Below, piece after piece: positions 49,502 to 59,137 of a stretch of 64,000 bases of DNA. Numbering within the stretch: the stretch's first letter is position 1; every line of letters begins with the position of its first letter. The stretch is taken from contig NZ_CP098401.1 of the NCBI RefSeq assembly GCF_023674425.1, positions 62,001 through 126,000 of the forward strand. The letters are read 5' to 3'. The notes under the pieces are model-generated. The model did not search any database and had not been told where the DNA came from. It was given only the letters and a program-made list of their open reading frames with translations. Position numbers and translations under genes: made by a program. This stretch comes from Sphingomonas donggukensis. Its GTDB lineage: Bacteria; Pseudomonadota; Alphaproteobacteria; Sphingomonadales; Sphingomonadaceae.

Positions 49502-49873
49502 CTCCCCGGCGAAGGCCGGGGTCCAGTAGCGGGGCCGAGCGATGGAAGATCAGGCCTGCGTCTACGTCATGGCGAGCGCGAGAAACGGAACGCTGTATCT
49601 CGGCTCGACAGTGAACCTGGCCCGACGGGTGTGGGAGCACCGCAACGGGGTCGTTGATGGGTTCACGAAGACACACGGCTGCAAGCTCCTCGTCTGGTAC
49701 GAGGTTGTCGGTAGCTGGGAAGCCGCACGGCAGCGCGAGCTGCAGATGAAGGAGTGGAAGCGCGCGTGGAAGCTGCGAGAGATCGAAGGGCTCAAACCCG
49801 ATTGGGATGACCTTTACGATCGTATCGTGCAGCCATGACCGTGTTCCCGACTGGACCCCGGCCTTCGCCGGGG
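49502..49873. repeat. Type B repeat pair enclosing a GIY-YIG gene
   Basis: Inverted copies of CCCCGGCGAAGGCCGGGG plus TCCAGT stand at 49504-49526 and 49851-49873, facing each other like the pairs at 19331-19438 and 53929-54034. Those pairs have only 47-70 nt between the copies; here the space holds a 297-nt nuclease gene. Confidence 0.88.
49542..49838 (+). CDS. GIY-YIG nuclease family protein (UPF0213-like)
   Basis: A 98-residue single-domain nuclease. The GIY element is VYVM (residues 7-10), the YIG element LYLGST (18-23), then NLARRVWEHRNG with the catalytic arginine, and later RELQMKEWKRAWK. Nothing else is fused. It begins 15 nt after a type B repeat and ends 12 nt before the inverted partner copy, between mdh and sucD. 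Such solitary GIY-YIG proteins have no settled function; the repeat context suggests a mobile unit (inference). Confidence 0.92.
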   Translation: MEDQACVYVMASARNGTLYLGSTVNLARRVWEHRNGVVDGFTKTHGCKLLVWYEVVGSWEAARQRELQMKEWKRAWKLREIEGLKPDWDDLYDRIVQP

Positions 49874-49892
49874 TGGTAAGGATTGAGATCGA

Positions 49893-50777
49893 ATGAGCAT
49901 CCTCGTCGACAAGAACACCAAGGTCATCACCCAGGGGATGACCGGCGAAACCGGCAGCTTCCATACGCAGGCGGCGCTGGCCTACGGCACGCAGATGGTC
50001 GGCGGTGTCACGCCGGGGAAGGGTGGGACGACCCACCTCGACCTGCCGGTGTACAATACCGTTGCCGAGGCCGTGACCAAGACCGGCGCCGATGCGTCCG
50101 TCATTTACGTCCCGCCGCCCTTCGCTGCGGACTCGATCCTCGAGGCGATCGACGCCGAAGTGCCGCTGATCGTGTGCATCACCGAGGGCATCCCGGTGCT
50201 CGACATGGTCAAGGTCAAGCGGGCGCTGAGCGGCTCGAAGTCGCGGCTGATCGGCCCGAACTGCCCCGGCGTGCTGACGCCCGGCGAATGCAAGATCGGC
50301 ATCATGCCCGGCAGCATCTTCTCCAAAGGCTCGGTCGGCGTCGTCTCGCGCTCGGGTACGCTGACCTATGAGGCGGTGTTCCAGACGACCAACGCCGGCC
50401 TTGGCCAGACCACCGCGGTCGGGATTGGTGGCGATCCGGTCAACGGCACCAACTTCATCGACGTGCTCGAGCTGTTTCTGGCGGACGAGGCGACCCAGTC
50501 GATCATCATGATTGGCGAAATCGGCGGCGATGCCGAGGAGCAGGCGGCGCAGTTCCTGATCGACGAGGCGAAGCGCGGGCGCTCGAAGCCGATGGCGGGT
50601 TTCATCGCTGGTCGCACGGCGCCTCCGGGTCGTCGCATGGGCCACGCCGGCGCGATCGTGTCGGGCGGCAAGGGCGATGCGGAATCGAAGATCGCGGCGA
50701 TGGAAGCGGCGGGAATCAAGGTGTCCCAGAGCCCGTCGCTGCTCGGCGAGACGCTGCTGGAAGTGTTGAAGGGTTAA
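49893..50777 (+). CDS. sucD: Succinate-CoA ligase (ADP-forming) alpha subunit
   Basis: CoA-binding and phosphohistidine subunit of succinyl-CoA synthetase. The 294-residue protein has [16 protein letters not shown] near residue 10, the [11 protein letters not shown] and [12 protein letters not shown] segments, and the phosphorylated histidine in RMGHAGAI near 248. The beta subunit gene sucC, normally directly upstream, is absent; the GIY-YIG/repeat unit stands there instead. Confidence 0.97.
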   Translation: MSILVDKNTKVITQGMTGETGSFHTQAALAYGTQMVGGVTPGKGGTTHLDLPVYNTVAEAVTKTGADASVIYVPPPFAADSILEAIDAEVPLIVCITEGIPVLDMVKVKRALSGSKSRLIGPNCPGVLTPGECKIGIMPGSIFSKGSVGVVSRSGTLTYEAVFQTTNAGLGQTTAVGIGGDPVNGTNFIDVLELFLADEATQSIIMIGEIGGDAEEQAAQFLIDEAKRGRSKPMAGFIAGRTAPPGRRMGHAGAIVSGGKGDAESKIAAMEAAGIKVSQSPSLLGETLLEVLKG

Positions 50778-50780
50778 AGC

Positions 50781-50939
50781 CTTCTCCGGAGGGAGAAGGA
50801 TACTAGGCTTGGCAGCATGCTGCCTAGCGGAAGTTGGATGAGGGGAGCCGCTCTCGACAGGGTGATCCCCTCACCCAGCTCCGACTAAGGCCTTTCAGGC
50901 CTAAGTCTGCGCAACCCTCTCCCGACGGGAGAGGGGAGG
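50781..50939. repeat. GC-rich paired hairpin repeat, type C
   Basis: Begins CCTTCTCCGGAGGGAGAAGG and ends CCCTCTCCCGACGGGAGAGG; inner hairpins include GGCAGCATGCTGCC and AGGCCTTTCAGGCCT-like blocks. The terminal GGGGAGGAG overlaps the sucA ribosome site (AGGAG at 50937-50941, 7 nt before ATG). Confidence 0.85.
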
Positions 50940-50948
50940 AGTTGGTAG

Positions 50949-53915
50949 ATGGGCTACGAAGGCCAGGATTTCTCGGACATCGCCGGCGGCGTTTCGCCGG
51001 CGTTCGTGGACACGCTCTACGCGAAGTTCAAGGCGGCGCCCGACAGCGTCGAGGCGGGCTGGCGCGCGTTCTTCGAGGGGCTCGAGGGGTCGACGTCCGG
51101 CCCGTCTTGGGCGAACCCGACCTGGCCGCCAAAGGACACCGACGCGCTGACCGCAGGCCTCGACCCTACACAAATGGAGCCGGCGCCCAAGCCCGCCAAG
51201 CCGGGTGCAACGCCCGCCGCCGCGCCATCCGCGGCGGCCTCCACCGACGCCATCCGCAAGGCCGCCGACGCCTCGATCCGCGCGATGACTCTCATCCGCA
51301 CCTATCGTGTGCGCGGGCACCTCGCCGCCAATCTCGATCCGCTCGGCCTGATGAAGCGCGAGCTGCCCGAGGATCTGAAGACCGAATATCACGGCTTCAC
51401 CGACGACCAGATCGATACCCCCGTCTATCTCGGCGGGGCGATGGGCCTCGAAACCGCGACGATCCGCGAACTGATCGACATCCTGCGCGCCAATTACTGC
51501 GGCAACGTCGGCCTGGAATATATGCACATCGCCGACGTCGAGGAGCGGCGGTTCCTGCAGGACCGGATGGAAGGCAAGGACAAGGCCATCCAGTTCACGC
51601 CCGACGGCAAGAAGGCGATCCTGTCGAAGGTGATCGCCGCCGAGGGTTACGAGAAGTTCCTGGGCCGCAAGTATGTCGGCACCAAGCGGTTCGGCCTCGA
51701 CGGCGGTGAGAGCATGATCCCCGCGCTCGAAAGCGTCATCAAATACGGCGGCCAGATGGGCGTCAACGAGATCGTGTTCGGCATGGCCCACCGCGGACGG
51801 CTGAACATGCTGACCAACGTGATGGGCAAGCCGTACCGCGCGGTGTTCAACGAATTCTCGGGCGGCTCGGCCAACCCGGAGGACGTCGGCGGATCGGGCG
51901 ACGTCAAATATCACCTCGGCACCAGCACCGATCGCGAATTCGACGGGATCAGTGTCCACATGTCGCTGGTCGCCAACCCCAGCCACCTCGAGGCCGAAGA
52001 CCCCGTCGTGCTGGGCAAGGCGCGCGCGATCCAGACGATCGCCGGCGATCTGAAGGAGCACAAGGCGGCCTTGCCCGTGCTGATCCACGGCGACGCCGCG
52101 TTCGCGGGGCAGGGCATCGTGTGGGAATGCTTCGGCTTCTCCGGCATCCGCGGCTACAATACCGGCGGCTGCATCCATTTCGTCGTGAACAACCAGATCG
52201 GTTTCACGACCAGCCCGCAGTTCGCGCGATCGTCGCCCTATCCGTCCGACGTCGCGAAGGGCGTTCAGGCGCCGGTGTTTCATGTGAACGGCGACGATCC
52301 CGAGGCGGTGACCTTCGCCTGCAAGATGGCGATCGAGTTCCGCCAGACCTTCCACCGCGACGTCGTGATCGACATGTGGTGCTATCGCCGCTTCGGCCAC
52401 AACGAGGGCGACGAGCCGTCGTTCACCCAGCCGCTGATGTATGCCGCGATCAAGGGGCACCCGGGCGTTGCCGAGCTTTATGCAAAGCGGCTGGTGGGCG
52501 AAGGCGTGGTCGACCAGGCCTGGGTCGACGAGCAGTGGAAGCAGTTCGACACGCTGATGGAAGGCGAGTTCGAGGCCGGCGCCTCTTACAAGCCCAACAA
52601 GGCCGACTGGTTCGCCGGGCGCTGGTCGGGCCTGCACGCCCCCGCCGACGCCGAAACCGCGCGCCGCAACGTCGAGACGGGCGTCGACCGCAAGCTGTTC
52701 GACAGCCTGGGCCGCACGCTGACCACAGTTCCCGACAGCGTGAAGATCCACAAGACGCTCGCCCGCGTGCTCGATGCGAAGGCGAACATGTTCAAGTCGG
52801 GCGAGAATTTCGACTGGGCAACCGGCGAGGCGCTCGCGTTCGGCGCGCTGCTGTCCGAGGGCTACGGCGTCCGGCTGTCGGGCCAGGATTCGGGCCGCGG
52901 CACGTTCAGCCAGCGTCACGCCGTCTGGGTCGACCAGACCGACGAGCATAAGTACATCCCGCTGTGCGAAATCGAGCATGGTCGGTTCGAAGTGCTCGAC
53001 AGCCCGCTGTCCGAATATGGCGTGCTCGGCTTCGAATACGGCTACGCGCTCGCCGATCCGAAGACGCTGGTGCTGTGGGAGGCGCAGTTCGGCGACTTCG
53101 TCAACGGCGCGCAGATCATGATCGACCAGTTCATCACGAGCGGAGAATCGAAGTGGCTCCGCGCCAACGGCCTCGTGATGCTGCTGCCCCACGGGTACGA
53201 GGGGCAGGGTCCGGAGCATTCGTCTGCGCGCCCCGAACGCTTCCTGCAGGCGTGCGCGCAGGACAATATCCAGGTCGCCAACTGCACCACCCCGGCCAAT
53301 TACTTCCACCTGCTGCGCCGGCAGATGCACCGCACCTTCCGCAAGCCGCTCGTCATCATGACGCCCAAGTCGCTGCTGCGGCACAAGCTGGCGGTGTCGA
53401 AGGCCGCGGACTTCCAAGGCGACAGCCACTTCATGCGGATCCTGTCCGATCCGAAGGCCCCGGCGGATACGGAGACGAAGCGGCTGGTGCTGTGCACCGG
53501 CAAGGTCGCCTATGACCTGATGGAGGCGCGCGATGCCGCGGGCGACACCGCGACGCAGATCGTGCGCGTCGAACAGCTCTATCCTTTCCCCGGAGAGGCG
53601 CTGACCGCGCGGCTGAACCGCATGCCCGCGCTGGAGGATGTGGTGTGGGCGCAGGAGGAGCCGAAGAACAACGGCTACTGGTTCTTCGTCGAGCCGCTGA
53701 TCGAGGAGGCGCTGGCCGCGTCGACCTGCGGGATCGGGCGCGCGCGCTATGCCGGGCGTGCCGCTTCGGCCTCGCCCGCTACCGGCCTGATGAAGCGCCA
53801 CCAGCTCGAACAGGGCGCGCTAGTCGCCGAGGCGCTCGGCCACAACGTCCGCGAGGAAATCCGCCGCGCGCAGAAGACCGAAGATCCGAAGACCGCCGGC
53901 AAGGCGGGGGCGTGA
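50949..53915 (+). CDS. sucA: 2-oxoglutarate dehydrogenase E1 component
   Basis: Thiamine-diphosphate subunit of the 2-oxoglutarate dehydrogenase complex. The 988-residue protein starts with the short E2-binding region GYEGQDFSDIAGGVSPAFVD, then IRAMTLIRTYRVRGHLAANLDPLG near residue 114. The ThDP site includes HGDAAFAGQG and GYNTGGCIHFVVNNQIGFTT (core GGCIHFVVNNQ), with the histidines of FGMAHRGRLN; the C-terminal LMLPHGYEGQGPEHSSAR-like stretch is present. First of a sucA-sucB-lpdA series. Confidence 0.98.
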   Translation: MGYEGQDFSDIAGGVSPAFVDTLYAKFKAAPDSVEAGWRAFFEGLEGSTSGPSWANPTWPPKDTDALTAGLDPTQMEPAPKPAKPGATPAAAPSAAASTDAIRKAADASIRAMTLIRTYRVRGHLAANLDPLGLMKRELPEDLKTEYHGFTDDQIDTPVYLGGAMGLETATIRELIDILRANYCGNVGLEYMHIADVEERRFLQDRMEGKDKAIQFTPDGKKAILSKVIAAEGYEKFLGRKYVGTKRFGLDGGESMIPALESVIKYGGQMGVNEIVFGMAHRGRLNMLTNVMGKPYRAVFNEFSGGSANPEDVGGSGDVKYHLGTSTDREFDGISVHMSLVANPSHLEAEDPVVLGKARAIQTIAGDLKEHKAALPVLIHGDAAFAGQGIVWECFGFSGIRGYNTGGCIHFVVNNQIGFTTSPQFARSSPYPSDVAKGVQAPVFHVNGDDPEAVTFACKMAIEFRQTFHRDVVIDMWCYRRFGHNEGDEPSFTQPLMYAAIKGHPGVAELYAKRLVGEGVVDQAWVDEQWKQFDTLMEGEFEAGASYKPNKADWFAGRWSGLHAPADAETARRNVETGVDRKLFDSLGRTLTTVPDSVKIHKTLARVLDAKANMFKSGENFDWATGEALAFGALLSEGYGVRLSGQDSGRGTFSQRHAVWVDQTDEHKYIPLCEIEHGRFEVLDSPLSEYGVLGFEYGYALADPKTLVLWEAQFGDFVNGAQIMIDQFITSGESKWLRANGLVMLLPHGYEGQGPEHSSARPERFLQACAQDNIQVANCTTPANYFHLLRRQMHRTFRKPLVIMTPKSLLRHKLAVSKAADFQGDSHFMRILSDPKAPADTETKRLVLCTGKVAYDLMEARDAAGDTATQIVRVEQLYPFPGEALTARLNRMPALEDVVWAQEEPKNNGYWFFVEPLIEEALAASTCGIGRARYAGRAASASPATGLMKRHQLEQGALVAEALGHNVREEIRRAQKTEDPKTAGKAGA

Positions 53916-53928
53916 AGCATTGCCCTTC

Positions 53929-54034
53929 CTGTTCACCGGCGAAGGCCGGGGTCCAGTCGGGCTGGATCGACTGAAGATGCGCGGCGTTCGCCAATGTACG
54001 TTTCGCAACTGGGCCCCGGCCTTCGCCGGGGAAC
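53929..54034. repeat. Paired palindromic repeat, type B
   Basis: Inverted copies of CTGTTCACCGGCGAAGGCCG and GGGCCCCGGCCTTCGCCGGG, separated by about 50 nt, between sucA and sucB. The left copy has A in place of C in one arm. Confidence 0.88.
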
Positions 54035-54047
54035 ATGAGGGTAGAAT

Positions 54048-55283
54048 ATGAGCACCGAAGTCAAAGTCCCCGTCCTGGGCGAATCGATCACCGAAGCGAC
54101 GCTCGGCGAGTGGCTGAAGCAGCCCGGCGACCCGGTGAAGGCCGACGAGCCGATCGCGAGCCTCGAGACCGACAAGGTCTCGATCGAGGTGCCGAGCCCC
54201 GTCGCGGGCGTGATGGGTGCGCACGGCGTGAACGTCGGCGACACCGTGTCGGTCGGCGCGACGATAGGGTCGATCGAGGCCGGCGACGGGGCAGCGGCCA
54301 CGCCCGCTCCGGCTGCGACGCCCGCACCCGCACCCGCCGACACCGCGGGCCAGCAGGCACCGGCATCGGGCGATGCCCCCGCCGCGCTCAGCCCCTCGGT
54401 CCGCCGGGCGGTGCTTGAAACCGGCGTCGATCCCGCGACGATCAAGGGCACTGGCAAGGACGGTCGCCTGACCAAGGACGACGTGCTGTCGGCCAAGGCC
54501 GCGCCGACGGCAAAGCCGCCGTCGGACGGGGGCGCTGCCCCCGCCGGCCGTGCGGACGCTGCGCCCGCCGCCGAACCTGCGGTTCGTCGCGAAGAACGCG
54601 TCCGCATGACCCGCCTCCGCCAGACGATCGCCAAGCGCCTGAAGGATGCGCAGGACACCGCCGCGATCCTCACCACCTTCAACGACGTCGACATGACCGC
54701 AGTCATCGAGGCGCGGACGAAGTACAAGGACCTGTTCGAGAAGAAGCACGGCGTGCGCCTCGGCTTCATGGGCTTCTTCGTGAAAGCCGCCTGCATGGCG
54801 CTGAAGGACGTGCCGAGCGTCAATGCGGCGATCGAAGGCGACGAGATCGTCTATCACGACTATGCCGACATCTCGGTCGCGGTGTCGGCGCCGGGTGGCC
54901 TCGTCGTCCCCGTAATCCGCGATGCCGACCAGCTGTCGGTCGCGGGCGTCGAGAAGACGATCGGCGATTTCGGCAAGCGCGCCAAGGACGGCACGCTGAA
55001 GATGGACGAGATGAAGGGCGGCACCTTCACCATCTCGAACGGCGGCGTCTTCGGCTCGCTGCTGTCGACGCCGATCATCAACATGCCGCAGGCCGCGGTG
55101 CTGGGCCTCCACCGCATCGAGGACCGCCCCGTCGTCCGCGATGGCCAGATCGTGGTGCGTCCGATGATGTACCTCGCGCTCAGCTACGACCACCGCCTGA
55201 TCGACGGGCGCGAGGCGGTAACGTTCCTCGTCGCGCTCAAGAACGCGATCGAGGATCCGACGCGGATTTTGATCGACCTGTAA
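54048..55283 (+). CDS. sucB: 2-oxoglutarate dehydrogenase E2 (dihydrolipoyl succinyltransferase)
   Basis: Core subunit of the complex. The 411-residue protein has one lipoyl domain at 1-80 with Lys43 in [14 protein letters not shown], a Pro/Ala-rich linker, the E1/E3-binding domain ([19 protein letters not shown] near residue 112, with [13 protein letters not shown]), and the catalytic domain ending [17 protein letters not shown] with its active His. Gene order sucA-sucB-lpdA matches the complex. Confidence 0.98.
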   Translation: MSTEVKVPVLGESITEATLGEWLKQPGDPVKADEPIASLETDKVSIEVPSPVAGVMGAHGVNVGDTVSVGATIGSIEAGDGAAATPAPAATPAPAPADTAGQQAPASGDAPAALSPSVRRAVLETGVDPATIKGTGKDGRLTKDDVLSAKAAPTAKPPSDGGAAPAGRADAAPAAEPAVRREERVRMTRLRQTIAKRLKDAQDTAAILTTFNDVDMTAVIEARTKYKDLFEKKHGVRLGFMGFFVKAACMALKDVPSVNAAIEGDEIVYHDYADISVAVSAPGGLVVPVIRDADQLSVAGVEKTIGDFGKRAKDGTLKMDEMKGGTFTISNGGVFGSLLSTPIINMPQAAVLGLHRIEDRPVVRDGQIVVRPMMYLALSYDHRLIDGREAVTFLVALKNAIEDPTRILIDL

Positions 55284-55352
55284 TTTGATCGTCACCCCAG
55301 CGCACGCTGGGGTCTCAGGCCGCTTGAGATGCCAGCCTTCGCTGGCATGACG
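55284..55352. repeat. Palindromic repeat, type D
   Basis: Two adjacent hairpins, CCCCAGCGCACGCTGGGG and ATGCCAGCCTTCGCTGGCAT, linked by TCTCAGGCCGCTTGAG (also self-complementary). Sits between sucB and lpdA. Confidence 0.8.
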
Positions 55353-55365
55353 TGGAGAAAATGAA

Positions 55366-56778
55366 ATGGCTGAATACGACTTCGACGTCCTCGTGATCGG
55401 TGCGGGCCCCGGCGGCTATGTCGCGGCGATCCGCGCGGCGCAGCTGGGGCTGAAGACCGCGTGTGCCGAGGGGCGCGAGACGCTGGGCGGCACGTGCCTG
55501 AACGTCGGGTGCATCCCGTCGAAGGCGATGCTGCATGCGTCCGAGCTGTACGACCACGCCGCCAATGGGACGATGGCGAAGCTCGGCATCAAGGTGACGC
55601 CGGAGCTCGACCTCGACACCATGCACGGCCAGCGCCGCGATGCGGTGAAGCAGCTGACCGGGGGCATCGAATTCCTGTTCAAGAAGAACAAGGTCGAGTG
55701 GCTGAAGGGCTATGCGGCGTTCACGTCCGGCGACACGGTGCAGGTCGGTGACCGCACCGTGCGCGCGAAGAATATCGTCATCGCCACCGGATCGTCGGTC
55801 ACTCCGCTGCCCGGTGTTGCCATCGACAACGACGCGCATGTCGTGGTGGACAGCACCGGCGCGCTCGAGCTGCCAAAGGTGCCCGAGCATATGGTCGTGA
55901 TCGGCGGCGGCGTGATCGGGCTGGAGCTCGGCAGCGTCTGGCGGCGGCTGGGAGCCAAGGTCACGTGCGTCGAATTCCTCGACCAGATCCTGCCCGGCTT
56001 CGACGGTGAAATCCGCAAGGAAGCCAACAAGATCTTCAAAAAGCAGGGCATCGAGTTCAAGCTGTCGACCAAGGTTACCGGCGTCGCGGTGGACGGCGGC
56101 AAGGCGACGCTGACGCTCGAGCCGGCGCAGGGCGGTGACGCGACCACGCTCGACGCCGACTGCGTGCTCGTGTCGATCGGGCGCAAGCCGAACACCGACG
56201 GCCTCGCACTCGACAAGGCGGGCCTGACCGTCAACCAGCGCGGGCAGGTGGAGATCGATCATGATTTCCGCACGTCCGTGCCGGGCATCTGGGCGATCGG
56301 CGACGTCGCACCCGGCCCGATGCTCGCCCACAAGGCCGAGGACGAGGGCATCGCGGTCGCCGAGAATATCGCAGGGCAAACCGGCATCGTGAACCACGAT
56401 ATCATCCCGAGCGTCGTCTATACCTGGCCCGAGATCGCCGGCGTGGGTCTGACCGAGGAAGCGGCCAAGGCCAAGCTCGCGGAAACCGGCGGCGAGGTGA
56501 AGGTCGGCAAGTTCCCGATGATGGCCAACAGCCGCGCCAAGACGAACCACGAGCCGGACGGCTTCGTGAAGATCATCTCGGACGCGAAGACCGACCGCGT
56601 GCTCGGCGCGTGGATCATCGCTGTGCCCGCCGGCACGATGATCGCGCAGGTCGCGCAGGCGATGGAATTCGGCGCGACGTCGGAGGACATCGCCTATACC
56701 TGCCACGCGCATCCGACCCATTCGGAAGCGATCAAGGAGGCCGCGATGGGCGTGCGCGGCAAGGCGATCCACATCTGA
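55366..56778 (+). CDS. lpdA: Dihydrolipoyl dehydrogenase (E3)
   Basis: FAD/NAD oxidoreductase that reoxidises lipoyl groups of the 2-oxoglutarate dehydrogenase complex. The 470-residue protein has VLVIGAGPGGYVAAIRAAQLG, the redox pair in GGTCLNVGCIPSKAML near residue 41, the NAD-binding VIGGGVIGLELGSVWRRLG near 178, WAIGDVAPGPMLAHKAEDEG and the C-terminal HAHPTHSEA with the active-site His. Full length, directly after sucB. Confidence 0.98.
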   Translation: MAEYDFDVLVIGAGPGGYVAAIRAAQLGLKTACAEGRETLGGTCLNVGCIPSKAMLHASELYDHAANGTMAKLGIKVTPELDLDTMHGQRRDAVKQLTGGIEFLFKKNKVEWLKGYAAFTSGDTVQVGDRTVRAKNIVIATGSSVTPLPGVAIDNDAHVVVDSTGALELPKVPEHMVVIGGGVIGLELGSVWRRLGAKVTCVEFLDQILPGFDGEIRKEANKIFKKQGIEFKLSTKVTGVAVDGGKATLTLEPAQGGDATTLDADCVLVSIGRKPNTDGLALDKAGLTVNQRGQVEIDHDFRTSVPGIWAIGDVAPGPMLAHKAEDEGIAVAENIAGQTGIVNHDIIPSVVYTWPEIAGVGLTEEAAKAKLAETGGEVKVGKFPMMANSRAKTNHEPDGFVKIISDAKTDRVLGAWIIAVPAGTMIAQVAQAMEFGATSEDIAYTCHAHPTHSEAIKEAAMGVRGKAIHI

Positions 56779-56813
56779 CCGCAGCGGCAACCCCCACCGG
56801 CCCGACCGCCTGA

Positions 56814-57740
56814 ATGGACCGCCACAGCTTCGTCGCCGGCACGTCGCCCTATGACGCGCCCGACATGCCGGCGGGCACGCGCGTGCGCTATTTCGCGCCG
56901 GCGCCGGCACTGGCGGGGTCGATCACCGCCTACAATGCCTACGGCGCGATCGATGCCGCGCCGCGGGTCGATCCGTTCCTGCCGATGATGATGATGGTCA
57001 ACATCCTGATCGACGCCGGGCCGGTGTCGGTGCGGATTCGCAACCATCGCTATGACGACGTGCCCGCGGTCGCGCTGTACGGCGCGATGACGCGGCCGCT
57101 GGTGGCGACCACGCAGGGCGGGATCATGATCGGGGCGGGGATCAGCCCGGTCGGCTGGGCGCGGCTGTCGCGCCGATCGGCTGTCGATTTTCACAACCGC
57201 GTCGCGCCGCTCGGCGGATTGTTCGGGCCGCACTGGGGGGAGCGAGTGCGCGCCGACTTGGCCGCGGCGAAGGACGATGCCGACATCCCGGCGATCCTCG
57301 ACCGGCATTTCGCGCCGCTGCTCGACACGCCGCATCCGTACGAACCCGTCATCGCCGGGCTGGGCGCCGCGATCGCGAACGACGCGGAGGTCGATATCGT
57401 CACGATCGCGGCGCGGCTGGGCGTGACGACCGCGGCGCTGCGACGCATCGCGCACAGCTATTTCGGGATGCCGCCCAAGCTGCTGCTGCGCCGCGCGCGC
57501 TTCTTCCGCTCGTTCCTGCGAGAGCCGGGGCTGGTCGGCGGCAACGGGCCACGCACCATCGAGCCCGCCTATTACGACAGCTCGCACTACCTGCGCGACG
57601 CCGGCAGCTTCCTGGGCACGACGCCCCGCCGGTTCCTGAAGCAGCCCGCCGACTTCCTCCGCGGCTCGCTCGCCAGCCGGGCGCTGACGCTGGGCGTCGC
57701 GGCGCAGGTGTTGCACCACGTCGATCCGGCAGCGCACTGA
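56814..57740 (+). CDS. AraC family transcriptional regulator
   Basis: A 308-residue regulator: N-terminal domain of the DUF6597 type (RYFAPAPALAGSITAYNAYG) and a C-terminal AraC helix-turn-helix pair (about 195-290) with VDIVTIAARLGVTTAALRRI, YFGMPPKLLLRRARFFRSFL and YYDSSHYLRDAGSFLGTTPRRF (the last being the conserved second HTH, shown here in part: FLGTTPRRF). Target genes unknown; it converges on the DUF1275 gene with 4 nt between stops. Confidence 0.85.
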   Translation: MDRHSFVAGTSPYDAPDMPAGTRVRYFAPAPALAGSITAYNAYGAIDAAPRVDPFLPMMMMVNILIDAGPVSVRIRNHRYDDVPAVALYGAMTRPLVATTQGGIMIGAGISPVGWARLSRRSAVDFHNRVAPLGGLFGPHWGERVRADLAAAKDDADIPAILDRHFAPLLDTPHPYEPVIAGLGAAIANDAEVDIVTIAARLGVTTAALRRIAHSYFGMPPKLLLRRARFFRSFLREPGLVGGNGPRTIEPAYYDSSHYLRDAGSFLGTTPRRFLKQPADFLRGSLASRALTLGVAAQVLHHVDPAAH

Positions 57741-57744
57741 GCTT

Positions 57745-58386
57745 TCAGACCCGCCGCACGCGCCCTTCACGTGCCGTCGCCAGCGCCACCGCGACGGTTA
57801 GCGCCGCCGCTGCCACTGCCGCCACTGTGACCGCCGACGCGAGCGACTGGCGGCTCGCCACCGTGCCCAGCACCGCGCCGCACACGAAGCCCGCCCACAG
57901 CAGCAGGTACGGCACCCATCCCCCGCGCGGACCGCTGCCCATCAGGCCGTTCGCGAAATGCTGCGCGGCGCGGACCAGCGTGCCGGTCATGTAGGTGACG
58001 CCGATCGACACTTCGCCGTCGCGGTTGAACACGCCGTTCTCCGCGCCCATCGCGAAGGCGAGCAGCAGCAGCGCCGCCATCGACAGCCCCTGCCATGCGC
58101 AGCCCGCTGCGACCGCGATGGCAAGCGTCACCACCAGCATCACCGCGACCTTGCGCCGCGGTTCCCAGCGCGCGGCAACGACGCTCGCCGCGATCACGCC
58201 AGACAGGAACATCATCACGAGCGCCGCCGCGATCCGCAGCGCGCCCCAGTCGCCGTTCGCGATGCCGATGCCCATACGCGTGCTGTTCCCGCTCATGAAC
58301 GATGCGAAGAACCCGCCTAGCTCGATCCACGCGATCGCATCGACGAAGCCGGCAAGCGTGGCGAGGGCGGTGGCGATGCCGATCAT
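57745..58386 (-). CDS. DUF1275 (YoaK) family membrane protein
   Basis: A 213-residue protein with about six membrane helices. ATLAGFVDAIAWIELGGFFASFMSGNSTRMG near the N-terminus (core GFVDAIAWIEL and FMSGNSTR) and LLAFAMGAENGVF near 115, VTYMTGTLVRAA near 132 are the DUF1275 signature. ATG 58386 is where homology begins. It is divergent from the TRIC-type gene. Function unknown. Confidence 0.9.
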   Translation of the reverse strand: MIGIATALATLAGFVDAIAWIELGGFFASFMSGNSTRMGIGIANGDWGALRIAAALVMMFLSGVIAASVVAARWEPRRKVAVMLVVTLAIAVAAGCAWQGLSMAALLLLAFAMGAENGVFNRDGEVSIGVTYMTGTLVRAAQHFANGLMGSGPRGGWVPYLLLWAGFVCGAVLGTVASRQSLASAVTVAAVAAAALTVAVALATAREGRVRRV

Positions 58387-58504
58387 CGCGGGCGGATAGC
58401 GGGTCACGGGCCGGATGATTGCCGCAGTGCGGACGCCCGCGCCAGCGGTTTTGCGGCGAGCCGAGATATGGTCATTGCGCGCGGCGGCGGCTAACCGGTC
58501 GGGC

Positions 58505-59137
58505 GTGACCCCGCTGCCCATATCCCAGATCGGCCCCGTGCTGCCGTACCTCGACCTGTTCGGGATCGCGGTGTTCGCGACGTCGGGCGCTTTGGCCGCG
58601 ACGCAGCGCGCGCAGACGTTGGTCACCGCGGCGTTCTTCGCGCTCATCACCGGCGTCGGCGGCGGGTCGGTGCGCGACCTGCTGATCGGCGCGCCGGTTT
58701 TCTGGACGCACGATCCGTGGGTGGCGGCGGTGTGCCTCGCCGCCGCGGCGCTGATCTGGGTCACGCCGCAGCACTGGTGGGCGGGCAAGGCGCTCGACTG
58801 GCTCGATGCGGTCGGTCTTGCGGTCTATGCGGTGTTCGGCGCCGCCAAGTCGCTCGATTACGGCATCCCCCCGGTCCCCGCCGCGCTGATGGGAGTGGTG
58901 ACGGCGTGCGTCGGCGGCATCATCCGCGACGTACTGGCGGGGGAGCCGTCGATCCTGATGCGCCCCGAACTCTATGTGACGGCGGCGGCGCTGGCGTCGG
59001 GCCTCTACATCGGCCTCGACGCGCTGGGCGTAGCGTCGTTCGTCGCCGCCCCGGTCGCGGCGATGGCCGGCTTCGCACTGCGCGCCGCGGCGATCGCGTG
59101 GCAGCTCAGGCTGCCGGCGTATCGGGGGATGCGGTGA
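58505..59137 (+). CDS. Trimeric intracellular cation channel family protein (UPF0126)
   Basis: A 210-residue membrane protein with two UPF0126/TRIC repeats, each with a G-G-x-x-R-D motif: GVGGGSVRDLLIG near residue 52 and CVGGIIRDVLAGEPSILM near 136. Family members form potassium-permeable trimers. GTG 58505 gives the normal length; the GTG of the next gene overlaps its stop (GTGA). Confidence 0.88.
   Translation: MTPLPISQIGPVLPYLDLFGIAVFATSGALAATQRAQTLVTAAFFALITGVGGGSVRDLLIGAPVFWTHDPWVAAVCLAAAALIWVTPQHWWAGKALDWLDAVGLAVYAVFGAAKSLDYGIPPVPAALMGVVTACVGGIIRDVLAGEPSILMRPELYVTAAALASGLYIGLDALGVASFVAAPVAAMAGFALRAAAIAWQLRLPAYRGMR

Noticed and set aside
50901..53801. 966-aa open frame opposite sucA
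   Set aside because: Antisense of a certain gene with no recognisable domain.
49502..54034. Composite transposon formed by type B repeats
   Set aside because: No transposase or recombinase and the enclosed genes are essential TCA genes in normal order.
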